From UBA5216 sp043743335 (lineage in GTDB: Bacteria; Pseudomonadota; Gammaproteobacteria; Burkholderiales; SG8-41), in contig JAYTWR010000127.1 of the NCBI GenBank assembly GCA_043743335.1, positions 1 to 64,000 of the forward strand: DNA of 64,000 bases, given 5' to 3'. The stretch's first letter is position 1. Each line of letters begins with the position of its first letter. This document shows positions 7,813-15,699 of this stretch, one piece after another. Made by a program: the position numbers and the translations under genes. Under the pieces are notes generated by a model that was given only the letters and a program-made list of their open reading frames with translations, ran no database searches and was not told the origin of the DNA.

Positions 7813-8988
7813 TCACCGCTGCTCACGCTGCTTGATCCGCGCGGACATCGCCGCCGCTTCCTCGCGATATTTCGCAGTAGCAACCGCATCACCCAATTTC
7901 TCATGCGCATCACCAAGGTTGCGCAAACTTCGCGCTATCACATCCATATCGCGTCCCGCAAATAACCGCCTTTGCATCGCCAGCGCCTGTTCGTAATACT
8001 CGATAGCACGGCGGTATTCTTTTAGGAACTCGTAGGCAACGCCGAGGTTGTTATACAGGTTAGCGATATCGTTGTGGTCGCGCTCGCCAAACAGCCGCTT
8101 TCTCATCGCCAGCGACTGTTCGTAATATTCAATCGCGCGGCGGTATTCGTTCAGGTTCCGGTAGGCAACGCCGAGACCCTGTAGCGCATCCGCCTGTTCC
8201 GCCTCGTCCCTGTCTTGCCGCGCGGCTTCAAGGTTTTGCTGGAACAGCGTGGCCGCTTCCTGATACACGCTTAACGTGATCAGCATCCACCCCAGATTCT
8301 CCCGCGCGCGCTGGACGCGCTGTTTGTCGCCGCTTTTTTCCGCTGCTTCCAGTGCCTTGCGGAAATACGCCTCGGCCTCCTTGAAATTGCCGAACTCGCG
8401 CAGGTATTGCGCCTGCGTCAGATCGTAGCGTTTGCTCTGCCCGGCGCGCAGGGCTTCCACTTCGCTGACGTTTTCGATTTCCCGCGCCTGGCCCTGCGCA
8501 TCCTGCGCAATGCGCACGGTGCCGGTGCGTTCGACTTCGACCACGCCCTCGGCCACCTTGAATTCGACGCTCTTGCCCGGCACCAGCGTCAGTTCGTAAT
8601 CGGTGCCCTTGACGGAAGCGGTGAAACGATCCGGGGTGTTGACGTTGAAGTAATCGAGCGCCTTGCTGATGGAAAAGCGCGCGCGGCCTTCCATCATTTG
8701 CTGGCGCGCGCCGCGGTTGGACAGATGCAGCAGCACGATGCGCGCGCCGGGATACAGCGTGGTGCGGTTGCCGTTGGCGTCGAGCAATTCGACACTGGCG
8801 CGCGGCGGCACGGCGATCTCGGCACCGGGCGACAGTTTGTCGCCGGTTTTAAGGGTGATACGGGCAAGCGGATCAGCAGGCCGGTCGCGGCGACCCAAGC
8901 CGGTGAGTTCCGGCGTTTCCTTGCCGTCGAGCAGCAGTTTGGCGGCGGTCCACACCATGTCCTGTGCGTGGGCGGCGCAGGCTACCAA
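7813..8988 (-). CDS. FecR-domain TPR protein with frameshifted signal peptide
   Basis: A periplasmic-type protein: a FecR domain (about residues 40-150 of the visible frame; VPPRASVELLDANG, GRARFSI, VKGTDYEL), then at least four TPR units (FGNFKEAEAYFRKALE, YQEAATLFQQNLE, YRRAIEYYEQSLA, YRRAIEYYEQALA). Only a TTG at 8988 starts the frame shown. The natural start is an ATG at 9071 (reading MTLPLPRRFYT), out of frame because a 17-bp unit is exactly duplicated at 9017-9050. Deleting one unit restores a signal peptide ending LLLLVACAAHAQD. FecR proteins commonly accompany CHASE2 sensors. As it stands the gene is probably not exported, or is switched off. Confidence 0.85.
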   Translation of the reverse strand: MVACAAHAQDMVWTAAKLLLDGKETPELTGLGRRDRPADPLARITLKTGDKLSPGAEIAVPPRASVELLDANGNRTTLYPGARIVLLHLSNRGARQQMMEGRARFSISKALDYFNVNTPDRFTASVKGTDYELTLVPGKSVEFKVAEGVVEVERTGTVRIAQDAQGQAREIENVSEVEALRAGQSKRYDLTQAQYLREFGNFKEAEAYFRKALEAAEKSGDKQRVQRARENLGWMLITLSVYQEAATLFQQNLEAARQDRDEAEQADALQGLGVAYRNLNEYRRAIEYYEQSLAMRKRLFGERDHNDIANLYNNLGVAYEFLKEYRRAIEYYEQALAMQRRLFAGRDMDVIARSLRNLGDAHEKLGDAVATAKYREEAAAMSARIKQREQR

Positions 8989-9016
8989 TAGCAGCAGTGC
9001 GGCGGCGACTAACCGG

Positions 9017-9050
9017 GCGGGGGTGTAAAACCGGCGGGGGTGTAAAACCG
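9017..9050. repeat. 17-bp perfect tandem duplication in the FecR-TPR signal peptide
   Basis: GCGGGGGTGTAAAACCG twice, followed by a partial third unit (GCGGGG). Seventeen is not a multiple of three, so it shifts the frame between the ATG at 9071 and the FecR domain. Confidence 0.92.
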
Positions 9051-9162
9051 GCGGGGTAATGGAAGCGTCATGACTGGCATTCTAAACCGCGATAAGCCGC
9101 CGTGGCACGCGCGGCAATACTTCCCCGATAACAGGATGCTTCGCATCGGCATCCGAGTTTGC

Positions 9163-9195
9163 GCTGGATTCCGCACTGCGCCGGAATGACGGGCG
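9163..9195. repeat. REP-like palindrome in intergenic region
   Basis: GGATTCCGCACTGCGCCGGAATGACG contains ATTCCG/CGGAAT arms around CACTGCGC. This is a common REP-like sequence between proteobacterial genes. The rest of 9072-9315 shows no gene that I can support. Confidence 0.5.
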
Positions 9196-9315
9196 TTGTG
9201 TGGGAACGCACGTGCATGCGCCCAAGGTTACATTTTTGCATACGTGATCCGGTACACACTATTACACTAACCGTTGAAAAACACCCCCGCATCCAGTCTG
9301 CAAGGCGCTTAAACC

Positions 9316-10732
9316 ATGGCTAAACCCGCCGCGATATTCCCCAACCTGCGCGATTTGCGTGCCTGTGCCGATCTGTGGCAACGCCGCGAGGGCCTGCGTG
9401 CCGGTAACAGCCCGCTGTGGCATGTGGCGCTGGCGCGGCGCGGCCTCGCGTTGGGCGAGCCGCTGTTTGCCTATGAAGTGTGTGCCGAGGGCGTGGAGCG
9501 CTGGAAAACGCATGCCGGTCTGCGTCAGGTGCTGGCGTTGGCACTAGCCCGCAGCGGCACCACGGAAAGCGCGCGTGTTGCCGCCGAAGCCGTCTACAAA
9601 AGCGGGCATCGCGACGCCGAAACGCTGGGGCTGCTGGGCCGCATCCACAGTGCCACGGGCGGCGGCATCGATCACGCAATGGGTGGGCGCAAACACCATT
9701 GCCATCGGCTACGCATCGGCAGCATCGGGTGGTGACCTGCTGTTTCTCGACGCTCTAAAAACCCATCGCGCCGAGCGGCATGTGATATTGCCCAATGACC
9801 GCGCGACCTTCACGACATACAGCGTGCGGCCCGCCGGAGCATCCTGGGTCGCCCGTTTTCAAAAGCAACTGCGCACGGCAACCAGCGTGATTGTCACGGG
9901 TGACGAGATCACGGATGGAGAGGCCTACCGCTTTGCCAACCACATGACTATCGGCCTGGCGCGCGCAAGAGCGCGGCGAGTCGACGCTGATGTCCATGGC
10001 TTGGCGCTGTGGGACGGCAAATCGGGCAAGGCTGGCGGTACCGGCTCCGCCGTCGCCCACTGGCAGGCAGCGGGCATGCCGGTGACGGTGATTGATCCGT
10101 TGACGGGATCGGCACGCGCGTTGAGGTTGAGTAAGGGCATCCGGTTGAACAGGGCGAATGCGCCCGCGCCGAAGTACGGCCAGCGCGAAACGGTGGCGCT
10201 GTTGTTCGCGGATGTCACCGGCTTTAGCAAAATAACCGAGAGTCAATTGCCGCTGTTTATCCGGCATTTTCTGGGGCCGGTGGGACGGTTGGTTGCAACG
10301 GGATCAGGCTGCCCGCTGACCGCGAACACCTGGGGCGACGGTCTGCACATGACGTTCAAATCGGCCAGTGACGCCGGCCGTTTTGCGCTAAAGCTGCGCG
10401 AAGTGGGTGCGCGATATGACTGGGCTGCGTTGGGCTTGCCCGAAAACATGAGCATACGCATCGGCTTGCACGCTGGGCCAGCCATACGCATCGTTGATCC
10501 CGTGACACGGCAATTGAACTTCCTCGGCTCACACGTCAGCCGCGCTGCGCGCATTGAGCCGGTGACGCCGCCGGGACAGGTGTATTGCAGTGAGCCGTTT
10601 GCAGCACTGGCGGAGGCGGAAGCCATTACATCGTTTGTGTGCGAGTACGTGGGTATCACCGCCATGGCAAAAAAATACGGCAGCTTTCCCACCTACCGCG
10701 TACGCGCGGCAACTCCAGCACGCCGCCAGTGA
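9316..10732 (+). pseudogene. TPR / Rossmann-like / class III nucleotidyl cyclase protein, deleted and frameshifted
   Basis: Two pieces of one protein lie in different frames. The first (9316 to about 9668) reads as TPR-like helices (LWHVALARRGLALGEPLFAYEV...AETLGLLGRIHS). The second (open to 10732, visible from about 9683) begins inside a Rossmann-like segment (IAIGYASAASGGDLLFLDAL, HVILPNDRATF) and ends with a class III cyclase domain. Cyclase residues are metal-binding Asp in LLFADVTGFSKI, Asp in NTWGDGLHM, and HVSRAARIEPVTPPGQVY. Homologues as I recall them carry several hundred residues of TPR between the pieces, so an internal deletion near 9670 with frame change is inferred. Translation of the second piece from GTG 9683 might still yield a cyclase. 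It is adjacent to and divergent from the FecR-TPR gene. Confidence 0.7.
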
Positions 10733-10760
10733 GCAGACTGCTGTCTGGCGGTCGGCTGTA

Positions 10761-10768
10761 AGTATTTG
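10761..10768 (+). repeat. Left target duplication of the MITE
   Basis: AGTATTTG, identical to 10902-10909 on the other side of the element. Confidence 0.8.
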
Positions 10769-10901
10769 GTCTCTATTCAGCGTCTATGAAAAGTCAAAAG
10801 CTTCCCCCACCCGGAGGGCGAGGGCTTGTTCCCCTCTCCCTTCGGGAGAGGGGCTAGGGGTGAGGGAAGATGTTGATGTTTCGTAGGGACTGAATAGAGA
10901 C
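10769..10901. mobile_element. 133-bp MITE-like element carrying a REP hairpin
   Basis: The terminal inverted repeats GTCTCTATTCAG (10769-10780) and CTGAATAGAGAC (10890-10901) are perfect over 12 bp. The element is flanked by an 8-bp direct repeat AGTATTTG at 10761-10768 and 10902-10909, the hallmark of transposition. Inside is a perfect 10-bp hairpin CCCCTCTCCC-TTC-GGGAGAGGGG at 10831-10853, then GGGGTGAGGG. It has no coding capacity and would need a transposase in trans. A second, IS-interrupted copy lies at 1517-1578. Confidence 0.85.
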
Positions 10902-10909
10902 AGTATTTG
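10902..10909 (+). repeat. Right target duplication of the MITE
   Basis: AGTATTTG, identical to 10761-10768. Confidence 0.8.
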
Positions 10910-10930
10910 TTTTATTTGACATTTGGGGTT

Positions 10931-11176
10931 GTGAATATCAAACCACCTGTCAAACGCACGGCTGCTGCCCTCAATCTGCCGCCCCTGAGTTCGTATTACC
11001 TCGGTTTCGAGTCGGCAGACGGGCATGCCCTGTTCAACCCTGCAAACACGCCTGCGGCCATCGTCAGCATCAACGATTTGCCGATCACCGAGGCGGAACG
11101 CAAACTTCATTGGCCGCGCACGCAGCATGGGCGGCGGCCCGATGATCATCTGGGATTAAGTCAACTGTGCCTGTAA
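10931..11176 (+). CDS. Hypothetical short protein or gene remnant
   Basis: An 81-residue open frame from GTG 10931, with GGGG just upstream as a weak ribosome binding site. It reads NIKPPVKRTAAALNLPPLSSYY early on and SINDLPITEAERKLHWPR later. I do not recognise the family. It has no membrane segment and no signal peptide. It begins just beside the right end of the MITE, so it may be the 3' part of a gene cut by earlier rearrangement. The remainder, 11177-11256, shows nothing I can name. Confidence 0.35.
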   Translation: MNIKPPVKRTAAALNLPPLSSYYLGFESADGHALFNPANTPAAIVSINDLPITEAERKLHWPRTQHGRRPDDHLGLSQLCL

Positions 11177-11256
11177 AAACCGTGTGATTTTTTTCGCGCC
11201 GCGATCAACAATCAGCGACAATCGCTATACACGTTCAACCATCTCATCACTGATCA

Positions 11257-13677
11257 ATGACCATCGAACTATCCCCCGCCGCACACAGCAAAATCACCCA
11301 ACTCATCGCGAAAGAACTGAACGCTCACGCCAATCAAATCACCGCCGCTGTAACGCTGCTGGATGAAGGCGCGACGGTGCCCTTTATCGCGCGCTATCGC
11401 AAAGAGGTCACCGGCAATCTCGACGACACGCAATTGCGCACACTCGAAGAACGTCTGCTGTATCTGCGCGAGCTGGAAGAACGCCGCGTGGCCATCACTG
11501 CCAGTATCACTGAGCAAGGCAAACTCACCGATCCACTCAAAATCGCCATCGACGCCGCCACCACCAAGCAGGCGCTGGAAGATATCTACCTGCCGTATAA
11601 GCCCAAGCGCCGCACCAAGGCGCAGATCGCACGCGAGGCCGGGCTGGAACCGCTGGCCGATGCACTGCTCGCCAACCCCACGCTGGAGCCGCAAGCTGAA
11701 GCGGCGAAATACATCATCAGCAAACCGGCAACGGGCGACATCGAAGCCATCAATGTGCCCGATGCCAAAGCGGCGCTCGACGGCGCACGGGATATTTTGT
11801 CTGAACGTTTTGCCGAAACCGCTGGGGTGCTGGCCGCGCTGCGCACGCGGTTGCAAAACGACGGCTATCTCACCGCCACCGTCGTGCCGGGCAAAGAAAT
11901 GGCCGAAGAAGAAAAATTCCGCGATTACTACGCGTATAGCGAAACGCTGCGCACCGTGCCCTCACATCGTGCGTTGGCGTTGCTGCGCGGGCGCACGCTG
12001 GGCGTGTTGTCATTGGCCATCACACTGGGCACGGAGCTGGAAGCGGTGGTACCACACCCGTGCGAAGGCATGATCGCCAGCCAGGTTGGCATCGCCAACA
12101 AAGGCCGGCCTGCCGACGCATGGCTGGCCGATGTGTGCCGCTGGACATGGCGTGTGAAGGTGCAACTCTCCATTACCGGTGAGTTAATGCTGGCCCTGCG
12201 TGAAGCGGCGGAAATCGAAGCCATCAAAATTTTCGGCCGCAATCTGCATGAGCTACTGCTGGCCGCACCGGCTGGCCCCAAGGCCGTGATGGGCCTCGAC
12301 CCCGGCATACGCACTGGCTGCAAAGTCGCCGTGGTGGACGCCACCGGCAAACTGCTGGAAACCGCCACCATTTACCCGCATCAACCGCGCAATGACTGGC
12401 AAGGCTCGCTCGCCACGCTCGCGCGCCTGGCGGTGCAACACAGCGTAGCCTTAATCTCCATTGGCAATGGCACCGCCAGCCGCGAAACCGACAAACTCGC
12501 GGTTGAAGTAATCAACCTCATTAAAGCCAAAAAGCCCGAACAAACAATCACCAAAATCGTGGTGAGCGAAGCGGGTGCGTCGGTGTACTCGGCATCCGCC
12601 TTTGCTGCGGCAGAATTCCCTGATCTGGATGTCAGCCTGCGTGGCGCAGTCTCCATCGCCCGCCGCCTGCAAGACCCGCTGGCCGAGCTGGTGAAAATCG
12701 AACCCAAAGCCATCGGCGTGGGTCAATATCAGCATGATGTGAATCAACGCGCACTGGCACGTGCGCTGGACGCCACGGTTGAAGATTGCGTGAATGCCGT
12801 CGGCGTGGATTTAAACACCGCCTCCGCGCCGCTACTCGCGCGCGTGTCGGGCCTTAACACCACGTTGGCTAAAAACATCGTTGACTATCGCGATGCCAAC
12901 GGCCCCTTCGCCAGCCGCAGCGCAGTAAAAAAAGTGCCGCGCCTCGGCGAAAAAACCTTTGAACAGGCAGCGGGCTTCTTGCGCATCCTCAGCGACAAAC
13001 ACCCGCTCGACCGCAGCGCCGTACACCCGGAAGCCTACCCCGTGGTGGAACGCATCCTCGCGCGCATCAACAAAAACATCACTGAAGTGATGAACAACCG
13101 CGACCTATTGAAAGGCCTAAAACCCGGCGACTTCACCGATGACAAATTCGGCGAACCGACCGTGCGCGATATCCTGACTGAACTCGAAAAACCGGGCCGC
13201 GACCCGCGCCCCGAATTCAAAACAGCCACCTTCCAGGACGGCGTTGAATCACTCCACGACCTGCGCCCCGACATGATTCTCGAAGGCGTGGTCACCAACG
13301 TTGCTGCATTTGGCGCATTCGTTGATATCGGCGTGCATCAGGACGGCTTGGTGCACGTCTCTGCATTGGCCAACCGCTTTGTCAAAGACCCGCATGACGT
13401 GGTCAAAGCCGGGCAAGTCGTCAAAGTCAAAGTGCTGGAGGTGGACGTGAAGCGGCAACGTGTGGCACTCACCATGCGCTTGACGGATACGGCGGAATCG
13501 CACAGCAACAACCAACGCGCGAATGGGGGCGGTGGCGGCAGCCCTGGCAACCCTAGCGCCGGAAACGACCGTGCCCCGCGTGGGCAGCCCAATCAGTCGC
13601 GCAACGGCGGCAGACCCGCTGCGCCTGAAGCCCCTAGCGCCATGGCATTGGCGTTTGCCAAGCTAAAGCATAAATAA
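11257..13677 (+). CDS. tex: Tex family transcription accessory protein
   Basis: An 806-residue Tex/YhgF protein. Order of domains: N-terminal Tex region with the helix-turn-helix (residues 1-190; EGATVPFIARYRKE is the hallmark), central region, YqgF/RuvC-like nuclease fold (about 340-440; VMGLDPGIRTGCKVAVVD), helix-hairpin-helix pairs (about 510-580; LNTASAPLLARVSGL) and a C-terminal S1 RNA-binding domain (about 665-740; EGVVTNVAAFGAFVDIGVHQDGLVH). A Gly/Asn/Pro-rich tail follows. Tex binds nucleic acids and is linked to transcription and translation under stress. Its stop converges with the oxidoreductase gene 18 bases away, with an IHF-like repeat between. Confidence 0.97.
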   Translation: MTIELSPAAHSKITQLIAKELNAHANQITAAVTLLDEGATVPFIARYRKEVTGNLDDTQLRTLEERLLYLRELEERRVAITASITEQGKLTDPLKIAIDAATTKQALEDIYLPYKPKRRTKAQIAREAGLEPLADALLANPTLEPQAEAAKYIISKPATGDIEAINVPDAKAALDGARDILSERFAETAGVLAALRTRLQNDGYLTATVVPGKEMAEEEKFRDYYAYSETLRTVPSHRALALLRGRTLGVLSLAITLGTELEAVVPHPCEGMIASQVGIANKGRPADAWLADVCRWTWRVKVQLSITGELMLALREAAEIEAIKIFGRNLHELLLAAPAGPKAVMGLDPGIRTGCKVAVVDATGKLLETATIYPHQPRNDWQGSLATLARLAVQHSVALISIGNGTASRETDKLAVEVINLIKAKKPEQTITKIVVSEAGASVYSASAFAAAEFPDLDVSLRGAVSIARRLQDPLAELVKIEPKAIGVGQYQHDVNQRALARALDATVEDCVNAVGVDLNTASAPLLARVSGLNTTLAKNIVDYRDANGPFASRSAVKKVPRLGEKTFEQAAGFLRILSDKHPLDRSAVHPEAYPVVERILARINKNITEVMNNRDLLKGLKPGDFTDDKFGEPTVRDILTELEKPGRDPRPEFKTATFQDGVESLHDLRPDMILEGVVTNVAAFGAFVDIGVHQDGLVHVSALANRFVKDPHDVVKAGQVVKVKVLEVDVKRQRVALTMRLTDTAESHSNNQRANGGGGGSPGNPSAGNDRAPRGQPNQSRNGGRPAAPEAPSAMALAFAKLKHK

Positions 13678-13680
13678 TTC

Positions 13681-13698
13681 AATAAAATCAATTAGTTA
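13681..13698 (-). repeat. IHF-like AT-rich repeat, copy 5
   Basis: AATAAAATCAATTAGTTA between the converging tex and oxidoreductase genes. Read on the minus strand, its first TAA (13698-13696) is the stop codon of the oxidoreductase gene. Confidence 0.75.
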
Positions 13699-14655
13699 TG
13701 CCTTAACAGCATCAACGATTGCTTCGAATGCCGCAATAGTGGCAATCATCTCATCACCTGAAACCGGGTAAGCCGCGCGCCCGGCCACGGCATCAGCAAA
13801 CGCATCGAACTCGGCGGCCAGTGAATCAACCGGATCGAACGTAAATCGTTCCGGCGCTTTACCATTCAAACGCACCACCAATTCATTTTCACCGACGGCC
13901 TCAGCGGAACCTTTATCGCCGTAGATGTGAATGCGCCAATGAAATGCCGTGGAACGTATCGCCGCCAACGTGCCGCTGACACGTTGACCAGCACGCTCGA
14001 ACTCAAACATCACGGTGATGGTGTCCCGTGGATTGGGTTGCGGTTGTAGCGACAACACTTGTGCGTGTATTTTGCGCGCAGGGCCGGCGTAGCTCACCAA
14101 CGCATCGAGCACATGGATGCCTGAGCCGGTCAATCCTGCGGCGGGCGCTTCGCTGGGGTTGGTGCGCCATGATGAAAAATGTTTACCCGTATTTTCATTG
14201 CTGTAGTGACCTTCGACATGCAGCATGCGCCCCAAAACGCCACTATCGACCACCTTGCGCAACTCGCGCATACACGGCCAAAAGCGTTTGTTAGTGCCTA
14301 TGCCCAGCAGCACGCCAGCCTTGTGGCACGCTTCCACTGAACGGCGTGCATCGACGGCTTTTAACGCCAGCGGCTTTTCGCAAAACACCGCCTTGCCTGC
14401 TTGCGCGCACGCGATGATTTGTTCGGTATGCAACGAGTGCGGCGTGGCCAATACCACCGCCTGCACGTCAGGGTCGCGCAAGATATCACCCAGCTCGGTC
14501 GATAGCCGGATGCCATGACGCGTGGTGAAATCACGCACCTCGTCCGGCTCTTTGCTAACCCCGCGTATAAAGCACAGACGTTCGCTTTTACCCTGCACAG
14601 CAGTGACGATTTTTTGTCCCCACCAGCCGATGCCTACGATGGCGGCGTTAATCAT
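13696..14655 (-). CDS. Gfo/Idh/MocA-family oxidoreductase
   Basis: A 319-residue NAD(P)-dependent sugar or cyclitol type oxidoreductase. The N-terminal Rossmann fold starts INAAIVGIGWWGQ and the family motif CEKPLAL lies near residue 93; the C-terminal domain has GSGIHVLDALVSYAG where substrate-binding residues sit. Its start overlaps by 4 bp the stop of the upstream TRAP-type gene (14652), so the two are co-transcribed and translationally coupled. The pairing suggests oxidation of a compound bound by the neighbouring solute-binding protein, which is inference. Confidence 0.88.
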   Translation of the reverse strand: MINAAIVGIGWWGQKIVTAVQGKSERLCFIRGVSKEPDEVRDFTTRHGIRLSTELGDILRDPDVQAVVLATPHSLHTEQIIACAQAGKAVFCEKPLALKAVDARRSVEACHKAGVLLGIGTNKRFWPCMRELRKVVDSGVLGRMLHVEGHYSNENTGKHFSSWRTNPSEAPAAGLTGSGIHVLDALVSYAGPARKIHAQVLSLQPQPNPRDTITVMFEFERAGQRVSGTLAAIRSTAFHWRIHIYGDKGSAEAVGENELVVRLNGKAPERFTFDPVDSLAAEFDAFADAVAGRAAYPVSGDEMIATIAAFEAIVDAVKA

Positions 14656-15575
14656 GCCGCCCCCAACAGGGCGAACAGGCGCGCATCCAGTTGCCCGCGA
14701 TACTTGGCCAAAATCGGCTGCAGGGCCGCCACAAATACGCCATGCTCATCTTCACTTAAGTATAGGATTTCATTTAATTTTTTATCCAGCTTGGCGAGGA
14801 TCGCCTCATCCTCTGCGGCGGCGAGTTGATGTTGATACACGGTGGCTTCCGTGGCCGCAGCGTCAATCACGTCGCGCACTTCCGCGGGCAAAGCTTGGTA
14901 GCGCACCGCGTTAAAAATCATCGCCGACGCGCCGAAAAAATGCCCGCTCATCGTGATGTAGCGATGGTAGTGGTGTACGCCAAAGTGGTAGGTATTGGTG
15001 AGCGGGTTGTCTTGCGCGTCGAAGCGCTCACCGCCGATCTGCTCGGTGAATTCTTTCACGTCCGCCGGTATGGGCACAAAGCCCAACGCGCCCAACGCTT
15101 CGCCGTGCGAGGCGCTCATTTGCGTGCGTATTTTCAAGCCTTGGCAGTCAGTGGGCTTGCGGATGGGGCGCACTTTGTTGGTGAGATGCCGAAAGCCGTT
15201 GTCCCACAACCCCAGCAGTTTGAACGGCGAGCTTTCATCGAAACGCTGCTTGAGATAAGCGCCGAAGTCGCCCTTTAGCGCGCGCTGCACGCTGGGCCGG
15301 TCGCGCACCACAAACGGCAAGTCGATCACCGCCAGCTCCGGCACCCAACGTGTAAAGCGCACGGTCGAGATGTAACACGCCGACAACTCGCCGCTTTCTA
15401 CCATGCCCGGCAAATCGCCGGATTGGCGGCCCAGCGCAAGCACGTCGCCGATAAGCTCAAACGTAGCGCGCTCACCCAAGCGCGCGCGCAGCAGTTCGCC
15501 AAAGCGCGTTGCGGCTTGATGGTGTATAGAGGCGGGCTTTTGGTAGCCGCCGAATGTGATGTGAATGTCGCTCAC
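14652..15575 (-). CDS. TRAP-type (DctP-like) solute-binding protein without signal peptide
   Basis: A 307-residue protein with the DctP fold pattern (FGELLRARLGERATFELIGD, PFVVRDRPSVQRALKGDFGAYL, GLKIRTQMSASHGEALGALGFVPIP split by short gaps). TRAP receptors bind organic acids in the periplasm, but here the N terminus MSDIHITFGGYQ lacks a signal peptide and no TRAP membrane subunits are nearby. It may be cytoplasmic and serve another role, or the export signal may have been lost. It is the first gene of a two-gene unit with the oxidoreductase. Confidence 0.75.
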   Translation of the reverse strand: MSDIHITFGGYQKPASIHHQAATRFGELLRARLGERATFELIGDVLALGRQSGDLPGMVESGELSACYISTVRFTRWVPELAVIDLPFVVRDRPSVQRALKGDFGAYLKQRFDESSPFKLLGLWDNGFRHLTNKVRPIRKPTDCQGLKIRTQMSASHGEALGALGFVPIPADVKEFTEQIGGERFDAQDNPLTNTYHFGVHHYHRYITMSGHFFGASAMIFNAVRYQALPAEVRDVIDAAATEATVYQHQLAAAEDEAILAKLDKKLNEILYLSEDEHGVFVAALQPILAKYRGQLDARLFALLGAA

Positions 15576-15650
15576 GAATGCTGACTCCGCAGGGGTACAA
15601 GCTGCACGATGAAATCACTGGTGGCCGAGTATAAATTAATGGATGCGGTT

Positions 15651-15678
15651 TCATACCGGCGGCGTGGTATGATTTTTT
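15651..15678 (+). promoter_or_regulatory. Inverted repeat followed by T tract upstream of a Bug receptor gene
   Basis: TCATACC, 8-base loop, GGTATGA, then TTTTTT. It could be an attenuator-like hairpin or an operator. It lies about 22 bases before the TTG start at 15700. Confidence 0.4.
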
Positions 15679-15699
15679 CCGTTCAAAGGAGCGTTCATT

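Noticed and set aside
6097..10732. Pycsar-type anti-phage system (cyclase plus TIR effector)
   Set aside because: The TIR protein here is a membrane CHASE2 fusion, no cyclic-nucleotide-binding domain is attached to it, the cyclase gene is broken, and a FecR-TPR gene is present; this fits envelope signalling better.
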